NCBI GenBank assembly: GCA_016716425.1
Contig: JADJWJ010000006.1
Span: 124,001-188,000, forward strand
Source of the DNA: Betaproteobacteria bacterium
Lineage (GTDB): Bacteria > Pseudomonadota > Gammaproteobacteria > Burkholderiales > Casimicrobiaceae
Reading direction: 5' to 3'
Length of the DNA stretch: 64,000 nucleotides
Under the pieces are notes generated by a model. That model saw only the letters and a program-made list of their open reading frames with translations, was not told the origin of the DNA and ran no database searches. How positions within the stretch are numbered: position 1 is the stretch's first letter; each line of letters begins with the position of its first letter. This document shows, one piece after another, positions 33,785 to 43,487 of the stretch. Made by a program: the position numbers and the translations under genes.

Positions 33785-34981
33785 CTACACCGCCTCGAAG
33801 ATGCCGGCCGCACCCATGCCCGTGCCGATGCACATCGACACCATGCCGTACCTCTGCTTGCGGCGCCTCATCCCGTGGACGATCGTCGCGGTCCGGATGG
33901 CACCGGTCGCCCCGAGCGGATGCCCGAGCGCGATGGCGCCGCCCAGCGGATTCACCTTCGCCGGGTCGAGGGCAAGCTCGTTCATCACCGCGAGCGACTG
34001 CGCGGCGAACGCCTCGTTCAGCTCGATCCAGTCGAGGTCGCCCTGCTTCAATCCGCTGGTCTTCAGGACTTTGGGGATCGCGGCGATCGGCCCGACCCCC
34101 ATGATCTCGGGGGGCACGCCGCCGACCGCGTAACCGACCCACCGCGCGAGCGGCGCCAGGCTCAGCTCGCGCAGCACGCGCTCGGACACCAGGATCGACG
34201 CGCCCGCGCCGTCGGACATCTGCGAACTGTTGCCCGCCGTCACCGAGCCCTTCGCCGCGAAGACCGGCTTCAGCTTCGCGAGGCCCTCCGCGCTCGTGTC
34301 GGCACGCGGACCCTCGTCGCGCGCCACGACCTTGTCGCGGCCGACGATGCGGTCGTTCGCGAGATCGGGCACGTCCTCGTGCACGGTGAACGGACTCACC
34401 TCGGCGTCGAACTCGCCGGCCGCCTGTGCGGCCAGCGCCTTCTGGTGGGACGCCAGCGCGAACGCGTCCTGCGCCTCGCGCGAGACCTGCCACTGCGCGG
34501 CGACCTTCTCCGCGGTGAGGCCCATGCCGTACGCGATGCCCAGGTTCTCGTCGCGCGCGAACACCGCCTCGTTCATCGCGATGCGGCCGAGCATCGGGAT
34601 CATGCTCATGCTCTCGGTGCCGGCGGCGATCATGACGTCGGCCTCGCCGGTGCGGATGCGGTCGGCGGCGATCGACACGGCGTTCAAGCCCGACGAACAG
34701 AAGCGGTTGATCGTCATGCCGGCCACCGTGTTGGGCAGCCCGGCGAGCAGCAGGCCGATGCGCGCGACGTTCATGCCCTGCTCGTACTCCGGCATCGCGC
34801 AGCCGACGATCACGTCCTCGATGCGCTTCGGGTCGATCGCCGGCGCCTGCGCGAGCACGCTCTTCAGCACGTGCGCGAGCAGCGTGTCCGGCCGCGTGCT
34901 GCGGAACGCGCCGCGCGGCGCCTTGCCGACCGCGGTGCGCGTGGCGGCGACGATGTAGGCATCCTGCATCTGTTTCGTCAT
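33785..34981 (-). CDS. acetyl-CoA C-acyltransferase (3-ketoacyl-CoA thiolase, FadA type)
   Basis: The 398-residue thiolase cleaves 3-ketoacyl-CoA with CoA in the last step of beta-oxidation. It begins DAYIVAATRTAVGKAPRGAF and has the acyl-accepting Cys in TINRFCSSGLNAV, then ELNEAFAAQSLAV, NPLGGAIALGHPLGATGA (catalytic His) and SMCIGTGMGAAGIFE (second Cys). ATG at 34981 has GGAGGG about 10 nt upstream. It lies downstream of the FadN-like hydratase/dehydrogenase on the same strand, the usual fadBA order, but the 158 nt between them contain an odd GC homopolymer tract. Confidence 0.92.
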   Translation of the reverse strand: MTKQMQDAYIVAATRTAVGKAPRGAFRSTRPDTLLAHVLKSVLAQAPAIDPKRIEDVIVGCAMPEYEQGMNVARIGLLLAGLPNTVAGMTINRFCSSGLNAVSIAADRIRTGEADVMIAAGTESMSMIPMLGRIAMNEAVFARDENLGIAYGMGLTAEKVAAQWQVSREAQDAFALASHQKALAAQAAGEFDAEVSPFTVHEDVPDLANDRIVGRDKVVARDEGPRADTSAEGLAKLKPVFAAKGSVTAGNSSQMSDGAGASILVSERVLRELSLAPLARWVGYAVGGVPPEIMGVGPIAAIPKVLKTSGLKQGDLDWIELNEAFAAQSLAVMNELALDPAKVNPLGGAIALGHPLGATGAIRTATIVHGMRRRKQRYGMVSMCIGTGMGAAGIFEAV

Positions 34982-35003
34982 GGTCTGGCCCTCCGGGCTC
35001 TGC

Positions 35004-35095
35004 CGGAGGGGGGGGGGGGCGCCCCCCGCCCCCCCCCCCCCCCGCGGGGGGGGGGGCGGGGGGCCGGGGAGGGGGGGGGGGGGGCCGCCGGGGGA
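35004..35095. other. GC homopolymer tract between thiolase and FadN-like genes
   Basis: About 92 bases are almost purely G and C in long runs: 12 G at 35008-35019, 15 C at 35029-35043, 11 G from 35046 and 14 G at 35071-35084, with only single A bases. Nothing similar occurs elsewhere in the window. The G and C runs can fold on each other and several G runs could form quadruplexes. It may be real, but the simplest reading is a sequencing or polishing artefact over a hairpin-rich spacer. Confidence 0.7.
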
Positions 35096-35139
35096 CGGAG
35101 GTGTCCTTTTCGTGACACTCGATAGGTTGGTTCGCGATC

Positions 35140-37547
35140 TCAATTGCGCAGCGGCTTGCCGGTCTTCAGCGTGTGCGCGATGCGCGCCTGCGTCCTGTCG
35201 TTGCGCAAGAGCTCCATGAACTCGCGCCGCTCGAGGTCCAGCAGCCACTTTTCGTCGACCAGGCTGCCGGACTCGACGTCGCCGCCGCACAGCACGCGCG
35301 CGACGCGGAGGCCGATCTCGAAGTCGTAGGCGCTGATGAAGCCGCCGTCGCGCATGTTCACCAGCATCATCCGCAGCGTCGCGATGCCCGTCTTGCCGGC
35401 GACCGGCACGTTGCGCGCCGGCAGCGGCGGCCGGTAGCCGGCGTCGGCCAGCGCCAGCGCCTGCGATTTCGCGACGTGCAGCAGCTCGTACGCATTCAGC
35501 ACGACGACGTCGGACGCCTTGAGATACCCCAGTTCCTTCGCCTCCAGCGCGCTCTTCGCCACCGTCGCCGTCGCGATCGTCTGAAAGTACGTGCGGACAA
35601 ACGGCAGCTGGTCGATCTGGCTGCCGTTGGCGCCGCGCCGCACCTCCTCCGCCGCGCGGACCGCGAATTCCTTGCTGCCGCCGCCGGCCGGCAGCAGGCC
35701 CACACCCACCTCGACCAGCCCGATGTACGACTCCAGCGCCGCGACGGTGCGGTCCGCGTGCAGGATGAACTCGCACGAGCCGCCGAGCGCCATGCCGCGC
35801 ACGGCGCACACGGTCGGGATCAGGCTCTGCCGCAGCCGCATCGCCGTGTCCTGGAACTTGGCGACCACCGCCTCGATCCTGTCCCACTGCTTCGCCTCGA
35901 TCGCCGGCGCGATCGCGGCGAGATTGGCGCCCAGGGAGAATGGCTCCTTCGTCTGCCAGATCACGAGCCCGCCGAGAGCGCGTTCGGCCTCGTCGACGGC
36001 GCGCAGCACGCCGTCGAGCACGTCCTCGCCGATCGTGTTCGCCTTGCTCCTGAACGACACGATGCCGACGTCGTCGCCCAAGTGCCACATGCGCACGGCG
36101 TCGGTCTCGAAGATCGTCGTGCCGGTCGCGGCCGGCCGCTCGCCGAAGACGGGGTCCGGGAAGAGCTGCCGCTGATAGACCGGCAGCGGCGAGCGCGCGA
36201 CGAACGCGTCGCGGGCGGCCGAGTAGGCGCCCTCCGCCGCGTGCACGCCCTGCGCGCGCCGGCGACCTTCGCGCCGCCGACCCATGCCGGCAGCGGCACC
36301 TTGGCGATCGTGCGCCCGGCCGCGATGTCCTCGGCCAGGAAGCCCGCGACCGCGTTCCAGCCCGCCGCCTGCCAGGTCTCGAACGGCCCCATCTGCCAGC
36401 CGAAGCCCCAGCGGATCGCGAGGTCCACGTCGCGCGCGTTGTCGGCGATCGCGGCCAGGTGGTACGCGCTGTAGTGGAAGAGGTCGCGGAAGATCGCCCA
36501 CAGGAATTGCGCCTGCGGGTGCGCGCTCGCGCGCAGCTGCGCGAACTTCTCGGCCGGCGACCTGATCTTGAGGAGCTCGGCCACCTCCGGCGCCACCTCG
36601 CCCGCGGCGGTCTTGTAATCGCGCGCGGCGGGGTCGAGCACCTGGATTTCCTTGCCTGCCTTGCGGAAGAACCCGGCCTTCGACTTGGCCCCCAGCGCGC
36701 CTTGCGCGACCAGCGCGGCCAGCACCGGCGGCGTGGCGAAGAGGTCGTGCCACGGGTCGTCCGGCAGCGTGTCGTGCATCGTCTTCACGACGTGCGCCAT
36801 CGTGTCGAGGCCGACGACGTCGGCGGTGCGGTAGGTCGCGCTCTTCGCGCGGCCGATCGCCGGGCCGGTCAGCGCGTCGACCAAGTCGAACGACAGCCCG
36901 AACGCCTGCGTGTGGTGCATCGTCGCCAGCATCGAGAACACGCCGATGCGGTTGGCGATGAAGTTCGGCGTGTCCTTCGCGCGGATCACGCCCTTGCCGA
37001 GCGTCGTCGTGAGCAGCGTCTCGAGTTCGTCGAGGAGAGCGGCGTCGGTCTGCGGCGCGGCGATGATCTCGACCAGGTGCATGTACCGCGGCGGATTGAA
37101 GAAGTGCACGCCGCAGAAGCGTGGCCGCAGCGACTCGGGGACGGCGCCGGAGAGCGCGGCGAGCGACAGCCCCGACGTGTTGGACGCGAGGATCGCGGAC
37201 GGGGACACGTGCGGCGCGATCTTCTCGTACAAATCGCGCTTCCAGTCGAGCCGCTCGGCGATCGCCTCGATCACGAGGTCGCACTCCGCCAGCCGCGGCA
37301 GGTCCGCGCCGTAGTTGCACGCGTCGATCGCCGCCGCGCGGTCTTTCGCGCCGAGCGGCGCCGGCTCCTGCCGTGCCAGGTTGGCGATCGCCCTGGTGAC
37401 GAGCCCGTTCGGGTCGCCCTCCTTCGCGGGAAGGTCGAACAGCAGGACCGGGATGTTCGCGTTGGTGAAGTGCGCGGCGATCTGTGCGCCCATGACGCCG
37501 GCGCCGAGGACGGCGGCCTTGCGGACGATCAAGCGGGAGGAGGACAT
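35140..37547 (-). pseudogene. 3-hydroxyacyl-CoA dehydrogenase/enoyl-CoA hydratase fusion (FadN type), frameshifted
   Basis: The N-terminal frame (ATG 37547) encodes a dehydrogenase: VRKAAVLGAGVMGAQIAAHF (Rossmann motif), ILASNTSGLSLAALS and GVHFFNPPRYMHLVEII. It runs into Arg-rich nonsense near 36260, where the next frame takes over with AQGVHAAEGAYSAARDAF. That frame encodes a crotonase domain (WQTKEPFSLGANLAAI, VCAVRGMALGGSCEF, VGVGLLPAGGGSKE). One missing base in a GCGCGCGC stretch at about 36255-36266 explains the break; restored length is 802 residues. The order dehydrogenase-then-hydratase is that of FadN, not FadB. The enzyme would oxidise and hydrate acyl-CoA with the thiolase next door. 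The break could be real or an assembly error. Confidence 0.88.
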
Positions 37548-37685
37548 GTTCGGTACGCCTGCGATGCCCGCGGGCATGCGGGCGGGAGGAAGGGTGCGAC
37601 CGGCACCGGAATATCGAGTCTAGCAAACGCGATTGGAGCAATTCCTCTAGACACGCAGGGGCCGGCCGCGACGCCGGACGCCCGC

Positions 37686-37714
37686 AAAACGCGACGGCCG
37701 GGAGACCCCGGCCG
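37686..37714 (-). terminator. probable terminator downstream of fadL
   Basis: On the minus strand the stem CGGCCGGG/CCCGGCCG with a 4-nt loop is followed by TCGCGTTTTG about 45 nt after the fadL stop. The T tract is short and displaced by four bases, so efficiency is uncertain. Confidence 0.5.
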
Positions 37715-37756
37715 CCGCATGTCGTGCCTCGATGCGCGGGGACGCCCGCGCCGCCG

Positions 37757-39166
37757 CTAGAACGTGTACGTCATCTGCATCGCGAGGATCCAGACGCTGG
37801 CGTCGTACGAGCCGTTGACGAGCCCGTTGGCCGCCGTGCTGCCCTGGTTCTGGTTGAAGCTCGGGCTGTCCGCGAAAATGTAGGTGAACGCGCCGTCGAA
37901 CTTCCAGTTCTTCGTCCACTTGTACTCGGCGCCCGTCGACAGCCACCAGCGGTCGGAGTCCGGCAGCCGCACCGTGGGATCGTTCGTGACCGGCGTCTGG
38001 TCGAAGGCGAGGCCGAAGCGGGCCTTCCACTGGTCGCTGACCTTGTAGCTCGCACCGACCGAGAGCTTCCACGTGTCGTCCCACTCGAGCGGCACGGGGG
38101 GCAGCGCCGGCGGCGACGACGAGACGAACCTGAGCTCCGGGATGCTCGACCACCCGGTCCACTGCGCGTCGGCCATCAACTCCCACTTCGGATTCGCCTG
38201 GTACAGGACCGAGAGATTGACGTTCTGCGGCAGCGTGATGTCGGAACTCACGCTGCGGCCGTAGAGCGCCTGGCTGTTGACGCCGGCCGCCAGCGCGTTG
38301 ATCGTCGGCGCGAGCGCCGGCGGGATCGTCGACGGCAGCGCCGGGTTCTCGAAGCCGATGTTGCCCTGCACGTCGTACTTGATCTCCGACCGGTAGCTCG
38401 CGGCCAGCCGCAATTGCGGCGTGGCGTCCCACGCGAAGCCGATGTTCCAGCCCCACGACCAGTCGTTGCCGTCGATCGTCGCCTTCGACTGCAGGCCCGG
38501 CGTGGACTGCGCGATGGCGTTGTACGTCGCGGATCCCGGCGCGATGCCGGCACCGGCGGCCGCCTGCAGCAGCGCGGCCGAGTAGTTGACGTTGTTGGTC
38601 AGCGTCGCGTCGATCTGCTGGTAGCTGACGCCCACACCCACCGCGAACTGCGGCGTCACCTTCCACGCGATCGCCGGGTTGACGTTGAGCGTCTTGATCT
38701 CCGACTTCAGCGACTGGAAGCGGCCGATCCAGCCGTCGTCGTACTCGGTCGTGAGCCCGAAGGGGACGTTGATGCCCAGGCCGAACGTCCAGTCCTTGTT
38801 GATCGGCACCGACAGGTACATGTTCGGCACGAAGTTGTAGCCGCCGGCGTCGCCGCCGGTGTTTCCCAGCGGCTGGTTGGCCGCAGGCTGCGACGCGTCG
38901 TTCTGGAACTTGATCGACGGCGTGATGATGTTGAGCACCGCCGCGCCCTGCATGGTCGGGAACTTCGCCAGCGCGGCGGGGTTCCAGTACATCGCCGACA
39001 CGTCGTCCGTGTACGCCGCGCCCGCGGCGAACGCATTGCCGAGGCCGCTGCCGCTCTGCTCGTTGAGATAGAAGCCGGTCGCGAACGCGTTGGTTGCGCC
39101 CAGCGCCAGCGCCAGCGCACCGACGGCCTGCGCCACCCGTGTTTTCTTGATCGACAGCGTTTGCAT
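37757..39166 (-). CDS. fadL: long-chain fatty acid outer-membrane transporter, FadL/OmpP1 family
   Basis: The 469-residue protein has a signal peptide (about residues 10-29, cleaved after FA near TGFYLNEQS). It carries the family motif SGSGLGNAFAAGAA, then DDVSAMYWNPAALAKF, and a 14-strand barrel ending in the aromatic-terminated strand WILAMQMTYTF. It admits long-chain fatty acids or other hydrophobic substrates through the outer membrane by a lateral-exit route. AGGAG lies 8 nt before the ATG. It lies between FadN-thiolase and fadD blocks on the same strand, with its own leader of about 158 nt and a probable terminator downstream. Confidence 0.9.
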   Translation of the reverse strand: MQTLSIKKTRVAQAVGALALALGATNAFATGFYLNEQSGSGLGNAFAAGAAYTDDVSAMYWNPAALAKFPTMQGAAVLNIITPSIKFQNDASQPAANQPLGNTGGDAGGYNFVPNMYLSVPINKDWTFGLGINVPFGLTTEYDDGWIGRFQSLKSEIKTLNVNPAIAWKVTPQFAVGVGVSYQQIDATLTNNVNYSAALLQAAAGAGIAPGSATYNAIAQSTPGLQSKATIDGNDWSWGWNIGFAWDATPQLRLAASYRSEIKYDVQGNIGFENPALPSTIPPALAPTINALAAGVNSQALYGRSVSSDITLPQNVNLSVLYQANPKWELMADAQWTGWSSIPELRFVSSSPPALPPVPLEWDDTWKLSVGASYKVSDQWKARFGLAFDQTPVTNDPTVRLPDSDRWWLSTGAEYKWTKNWKFDGAFTYIFADSPSFNQNQGSTAANGLVNGSYDASVWILAMQMTYTF

Positions 39167-39324
39167 GATCTCTCCTCGTTCTCCAGGGCTGGTTGCTGCG
39201 TCGTCTTGTCGACGGATTTCCGCGCCTTTCGGCCTTCCGGCGCCGTTTTCGATGGTTTACCGGCGAACTATACACCCGCCCCCGGGGCGCCGGGACCCCG
39301 TTTTGGTCAAGAAAACAAGGGATT

Positions 39325-39705
39325 TCAGGGGGCTGCGATCTCCCGCGGCCGCCGGTCCGGCCCGACGGCGACGTAGGTCAGGCTGGCTTCCGTGACCTTC
39401 ACGGTTTCCACGTCCTTCGGGTTGCGCTGCGCGTAGACCTCGACGTCGACCGTGATCGACGTCCGCCCGATGCGCCGGGTCTCGACAAAGAACGTGACGA
39501 GGTCCCCGACCAGCACCGGCTGCTTGAACGTGAACGAGTTCACCGCCACCGTGGCCACGCGGCCGCGCGTGTGCCGCGCCGCGACGACCCCGCCGGCGAT
39601 GTCCACCTGCGACATGATCCAGCCGCCGAAGATGTCGCCGTGCTGGTTGGTGTCGTGCGGCATCGGCACGACGCGCAGCACGGGCTCCTTGTCCGGAAGC
39701 GTCAC
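39325..39705 (-). CDS. acyl-CoA thioesterase, YciA-like hotdog fold
   Basis: The 126-residue protein has HDTNQHGDIFGGWIMSQVDI, the hotdog catalytic helix with Asn/His/Asp, then HTRGRVATVAVNSFTFKQPV and VGDLVTFFVETRRIGRTSIT. These place it with YciA-like cytoplasmic acyl-CoA hydrolases, which recycle CoA. GTG at 39705 overlaps the fadD stop (GTGA), so it is coupled to the acyl-CoA ligase upstream. Confidence 0.88.
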   Translation of the reverse strand: MTLPDKEPVLRVVPMPHDTNQHGDIFGGWIMSQVDIAGGVVAARHTRGRVATVAVNSFTFKQPVLVGDLVTFFVETRRIGRTSITVDVEVYAQRNPKDVETVKVTEASLTYVAVGPDRRPREIAAP

Positions 39706-41375
39706 GCGGCCTTCTTCCCCTCGTCGCGCAGCTCCCGCCGCAGGATCTTGCCGACGTTGGTCTTGGGCAGCTCGGCGCGGAACTCGATGTCGCGCGGGCA
39801 CTTGTAGCTGGTCAGGTGCTCGCGGCAGTACTTCTTCACGTCGTCGACCGTCAGCGCCGGGTCCTTCTTCACGATGAAGAGCTTGACCGCCTCGCCCGAC
39901 TTCGCGTCGGGGACGCCCACGGCCGCGCACTCGAGCACCCCCGGATGGGCGGCGACCACACCCTCGATCTCGTTCGGGTATACGTTGAAGCCCGACACCA
40001 GGATCATGTCCTTCTTGCGGTCGACGATCCGGACGAAGCCCTTCTCGTCCATGACGCCGATGTCGCCGGTGGCGAACCAGCCGTCCTTGTCCAGCACCTT
40101 CGCGGTCTCGTTCGGGTGCTGCCAGTAGCCGGCCATCACCTGCGGGCCGCGGATGCAGATCTCGCCCGGCTGGCCCAGCGGGACCTCCTTGCCGGCGTCG
40201 TCGCGCAGGATCACCTCGGTCGACGAGATCGGGATGCCGATCGACCCGTTGTACGCGGGCAGGTCCAGCGGATTGATCGTCGCCGCCGGCGACGTCTCGG
40301 TCAGTCCGTACGCCTCGATCAGCGGCGTCCCGGTGACCTCCTTCCACTTCTTCGCGACCGCCTCCTGCACCGCCATCCCCCCGCCCAGCGTGATCCGCAG
40401 CGTCGAGAAGTCGAGCTTGCCGAAGTCGGGGTTGTTCACCAGCGCGTTGAACAGCGTGTTGACGCCGGTCAGCGCGGTGAACTTGTACTTGCCCATCTCC
40501 TTGACGAAGCCGGGGATGTCGCGCGGGTTCGGGATCAGGATGTTCTCGGCGCCGACCGACATGAACACCAGGCAGTTCGCGGTCAGCGAGAAGATGTGGT
40601 AGAGCGGCAGCGGCGTGATGATCACCTCGCGCCGGCTCTCGTCGAAGAACGGCTTCACCCACGCGCGCGCCTGCAGCATGTTGGCGACCATGTTGCGGTT
40701 CAGCAGCATCGCGCCCTTGGCCACGCCGGTGGTGCCCCCGGTGTATTGCAGGAACGCGATGTCGTCGTGGCCGATCTCGACGCGCTCGAGCGTGCGCTTG
40801 CGCCCTTCCGCCAGCGCGTCCGACAGCCGGATCGACCCGGGCAGCGCGTACTTCGGGACCATCTTCTTCACGTGCCGCAGCACGAAGTCGACGATGAGGC
40901 CCTTGAATCCGAGCAGCTCGCCGATCGTCGTCACGACCGTCTGCCGGACCTTGGTCTTGCCGACGACCTCCGCCACCGTGTGCGCGAAGTTCTCGACGCA
41001 GACCAGCACCTCGGCGCCCGAGTCCTTCAGCTGGTGCTCGAGCTCGCGCGCCGTGTAGAGCGGGTTGACGTTGACGACGGTGCAGCCGGCGCGCAGCGCG
41101 CCGAACGTGACGACCGGGTACTGCAGGATGTTGGGCATCATCACGGCCACGCGCGTGCCCTTCTTGCACCCGATGCCCTGCAGCCAGGCGCCGAACGCGT
41201 TCGACAGCGTGTCGAGCTCGGCGAACGTGATGGACTTGCCCATGCACGTGAACGCCGGGCGCGACGCGTACTTGCCGACCGATTCCTCGAACAGTTCGCG
41301 GACCGACTGATATTCGTTGACGTCGATTTCCGCCGGGATCCCCTTCGGATAGCTCTTCAGCCAGATCTTTTCCAC
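39702..41375 (-). CDS. fadD: long-chain acyl-CoA synthetase
   Basis: The 557-residue AMP-forming ligase activates fatty acids to acyl-CoA at the inner membrane. It carries the P-loop-like AFLQYTGGTTGVAKGAMLLN, ITPLPLYHIFSLT, EAYGLTETSPAATIN, and the FadD motif with GWFATGDIGVMDEKGFVRIV, then DRKKDMILVSGFNVYPNEIE and the catalytic Lys region LPKTNVGKILRREL. GTG at 41375 is chosen because GGAGGA lies 5 nt upstream and the next residues match typical FadD N-termini. A 158-nt gap separates it from the upstream hydratase gene. Confidence 0.94.
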   Translation of the reverse strand: MEKIWLKSYPKGIPAEIDVNEYQSVRELFEESVGKYASRPAFTCMGKSITFAELDTLSNAFGAWLQGIGCKKGTRVAVMMPNILQYPVVTFGALRAGCTVVNVNPLYTARELEHQLKDSGAEVLVCVENFAHTVAEVVGKTKVRQTVVTTIGELLGFKGLIVDFVLRHVKKMVPKYALPGSIRLSDALAEGRKRTLERVEIGHDDIAFLQYTGGTTGVAKGAMLLNRNMVANMLQARAWVKPFFDESRREVIITPLPLYHIFSLTANCLVFMSVGAENILIPNPRDIPGFVKEMGKYKFTALTGVNTLFNALVNNPDFGKLDFSTLRITLGGGMAVQEAVAKKWKEVTGTPLIEAYGLTETSPAATINPLDLPAYNGSIGIPISSTEVILRDDAGKEVPLGQPGEICIRGPQVMAGYWQHPNETAKVLDKDGWFATGDIGVMDEKGFVRIVDRKKDMILVSGFNVYPNEIEGVVAAHPGVLECAAVGVPDAKSGEAVKLFIVKKDPALTVDDVKKYCREHLTSYKCPRDIEFRAELPKTNVGKILRRELRDEGKKAA

Positions 41376-41533
41376 GACGCTCCTCCGTGGCACGCGGCGC
41401 GCGCGTGCGGCGATGTGCCGGCCAATGTCCGACGGGCCTTCGACCGGGATTGCAGGCAGGCGGCGCGCCACCCATCCTTGGGGCGGCGCATCCGCAGAAA
41501 ATGCTACACCAGATACGGTCCGGCGGACGTGCG

Positions 41534-43447
41534 TCAGGTCATGCCGGCGTAATGGAGCGGTCCCCCGCGGAACGGCGCGAAGCCCGTCCCGAAGATGGCC
41601 CCGGCGTCGACCAGGTCGCCGTCGGCGACGATGTGCTCGGCGAGTGCCGCCTTCGCCTCCGCGACGAACGGGCCGACCAGCCGGTCGGCCAATCCCGCCG
41701 GCACCGTGCCCGCGGCCTGCTTCTGCGGCTTGCCGTCGACCCACGCGTAGAACCCCCGGCCGGTCTTGCGGCCCAGGTGGCCGCCGTCGACCAGTTCCAT
41801 GAGGCGCCTGGGAGGCGCCCCGGTGTCGCCCAGCAGCTTGCCGACCGCCACGCAGATGTCCAGGCCGACGGTGTCGGCGAGTTCGATCGGTCCCATCGGC
41901 ATGCCGAACGCCAGCGCCGCCTCGTCGACGGCCTCCGGCGCGACGCCTTCGTCGACCGCGCGCATCGCCGCCATCAGGTAGGGCGCGAGCACGCGGTTGA
42001 CGAGGAATCCGGGCGCACTCTTCACCGGCAGCGGCAGCTTGTCGATCTGGCGGACGAAGGCGGCGGCCAGCGGCACCAGCGACTCCCGCGTCTGCCGGCC
42101 GACCACAATTTCGACCAGCATCATCCGCGCGACCGGGTTGAAGAAGTGCAGTCCAACGAGCCGGGCGGGATCCGCCAGCGCCCCCGCGATGTCCTCCAGC
42201 GGGATGCTCGACGTGTTGGTCGCCAGGATCGCGTCGGGCCTCGCGCGCTTTTCGAGCGACGCGAACAGCTCGCGCTTGGCGTCGACGTTCTCGAAGATCG
42301 CCTCGACGATCACGTCGGCGCGGGCGGCGCCGTCGCCGGCGACGTCCGGGATCAGCCGGTCGAACGCGTCGCGGGCGCGCCGCGGGTCGCGCAGCCGGTC
42401 GCCGAACAGCTTGCCCGCGCGCTGCATGGCCGGCGCGAGCCGCTCGGCGCTCTGGTCCTGCAGCGTCACGCGCATCCCGCGCAGCGCGCACCACGCGGCG
42501 ATGTCGCCGCCCATCGTGCCCGCGCCGACGACGTGCACGTGCGTCGCGCGGAACTCGCCTTCCTTGCCCAGCCCCTTCAGCCGCTCCTGCAGGTGGAACA
42601 CGCGGATCAGGTTGGCGGCGGTCGGCGAGCGCAGCAGCGTCGGAATCGACGCGGGGTCCGCCGCCGGCGCCGCGAGCGCGTTGCCGTCGTGCTTCACCCA
42701 CAGGTCGAGGATCGCGTACGGCGCCGGGTAGTGCTCGCGCCGCGCCCGTTTCGCCACCTGCTTTTCCGCCTGCGCGGCGATGTACCGGCGCGCGATGGGG
42801 TTCAGCGTCAGCGACAGCGCCAGCGGCAGCGCGCGCGGCGGCGGCAGCGCGCGCAGCACGCCGCACGCCGTCGCCTCCATGATGCGCGGCGGCACGCATT
42901 CGTCGGCGAGGCCCAACTTCTTCGCCCGCCGCGCGTCGATCGTCTTGCCGGTGAGCAGCAGGTCGAGCGCGGCCGGTGCGCCCGTGAGCCGCGGCAGCCG
43001 CCTGATGCCGCCCCAGCCCGGCACGATGCCCAGCATCACCTCCGGCAGGCCCAGGCGCGTGCCGGGCTCGTCCACGACGACGCGGTAGCGGCACGCGAGC
43101 GCCAGCTCCAGGCCCCCGCCCAGGCAGAAGCCCTTCACCAGCGCCAGCGTCGGATACTTCACGTGCGCGAGCCGCTCGAACGTGTCCCAGCCGCGCTTCA
43201 CCAGCGCGAGCGCGCCGGCCTCGTCCTTCACTTCGGAGAACTCCGCGACGTCCGCGCCCGCGATGAAGCCGTTCGCCTTGCCCGAGCGGATCACGAGCCC
43301 CTTCGGCGGCTCGCGGTCGAGGGCGTCGAGCGCGTCGTTGAGCTCCGCGAGCACGGCCGCCGACAGCGTGTTGGTCGTGGCGTCGGCGCGGTCGATCGCG
43401 AGCCACGCGAGCCCGTCGGCATCGCGCGTGATGGTCCAGTGTTGCAT
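41534..43447 (-). CDS. enoyl-CoA hydratase/3-hydroxyacyl-CoA dehydrogenase (FadB/FadJ type)
   Basis: The 637-residue bifunctional enzyme has the crotonase domain first (FIAGADVAEFSEVKDE; GFCLGGGLELALACRYRV with the oxyanion Gly; LGLPEVMLGIVPGWGGIRRL) and then the dehydrogenase (THVHVVGAGTMGGDIAAWCA; ILATNTSSIPLEDIA; GLHFFNPVARMMLVEIV). It hydrates enoyl-CoA and oxidises the 3-hydroxyacyl-CoA. It is shorter than E. coli FadB (729). The ATG at 43447 follows a weak ribosome-binding site, 40 nt after fadI. Domain order is opposite to the FadN-like protein at 35-37 kb. Confidence 0.93.
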   Translation of the reverse strand: MQHWTITRDADGLAWLAIDRADATTNTLSAAVLAELNDALDALDREPPKGLVIRSGKANGFIAGADVAEFSEVKDEAGALALVKRGWDTFERLAHVKYPTLALVKGFCLGGGLELALACRYRVVVDEPGTRLGLPEVMLGIVPGWGGIRRLPRLTGAPAALDLLLTGKTIDARRAKKLGLADECVPPRIMEATACGVLRALPPPRALPLALSLTLNPIARRYIAAQAEKQVAKRARREHYPAPYAILDLWVKHDGNALAAPAADPASIPTLLRSPTAANLIRVFHLQERLKGLGKEGEFRATHVHVVGAGTMGGDIAAWCALRGMRVTLQDQSAERLAPAMQRAGKLFGDRLRDPRRARDAFDRLIPDVAGDGAARADVIVEAIFENVDAKRELFASLEKRARPDAILATNTSSIPLEDIAGALADPARLVGLHFFNPVARMMLVEIVVGRQTRESLVPLAAAFVRQIDKLPLPVKSAPGFLVNRVLAPYLMAAMRAVDEGVAPEAVDEAALAFGMPMGPIELADTVGLDICVAVGKLLGDTGAPPRRLMELVDGGHLGRKTGRGFYAWVDGKPQKQAAGTVPAGLADRLVGPFVAEAKAALAEHIVADGDLVDAGAIFGTGFAPFRGGPLHYAGMT

Positions 43448-43487
43448 GGGTCGTCCCGGAAACTCGTAATTGAAACGCGTAGGGGCG

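Noticed and set aside
33785..36088. Thiolase frame open upstream through the GC tract into the FadN-like gene
   Set aside because: The upstream part reads Gly/Pro runs from the homopolymers and a wrong frame of the hydratase; the ATG at 34981 with GGAGGG is the real start.
37615..37645. AGCAAACGCGATTGG upstream of the FadN-like gene as a second PsrA operator
   Set aside because: Only one half-site (CAAAC) fits; the other arm does not match GTTTG.
39702..43406. A 1234-codon minus-strand open frame
   Set aside because: Only the fadD part is protein-like; upstream it reads the FadJ-type gene in the wrong frame. Stops are simply rare at this GC content.
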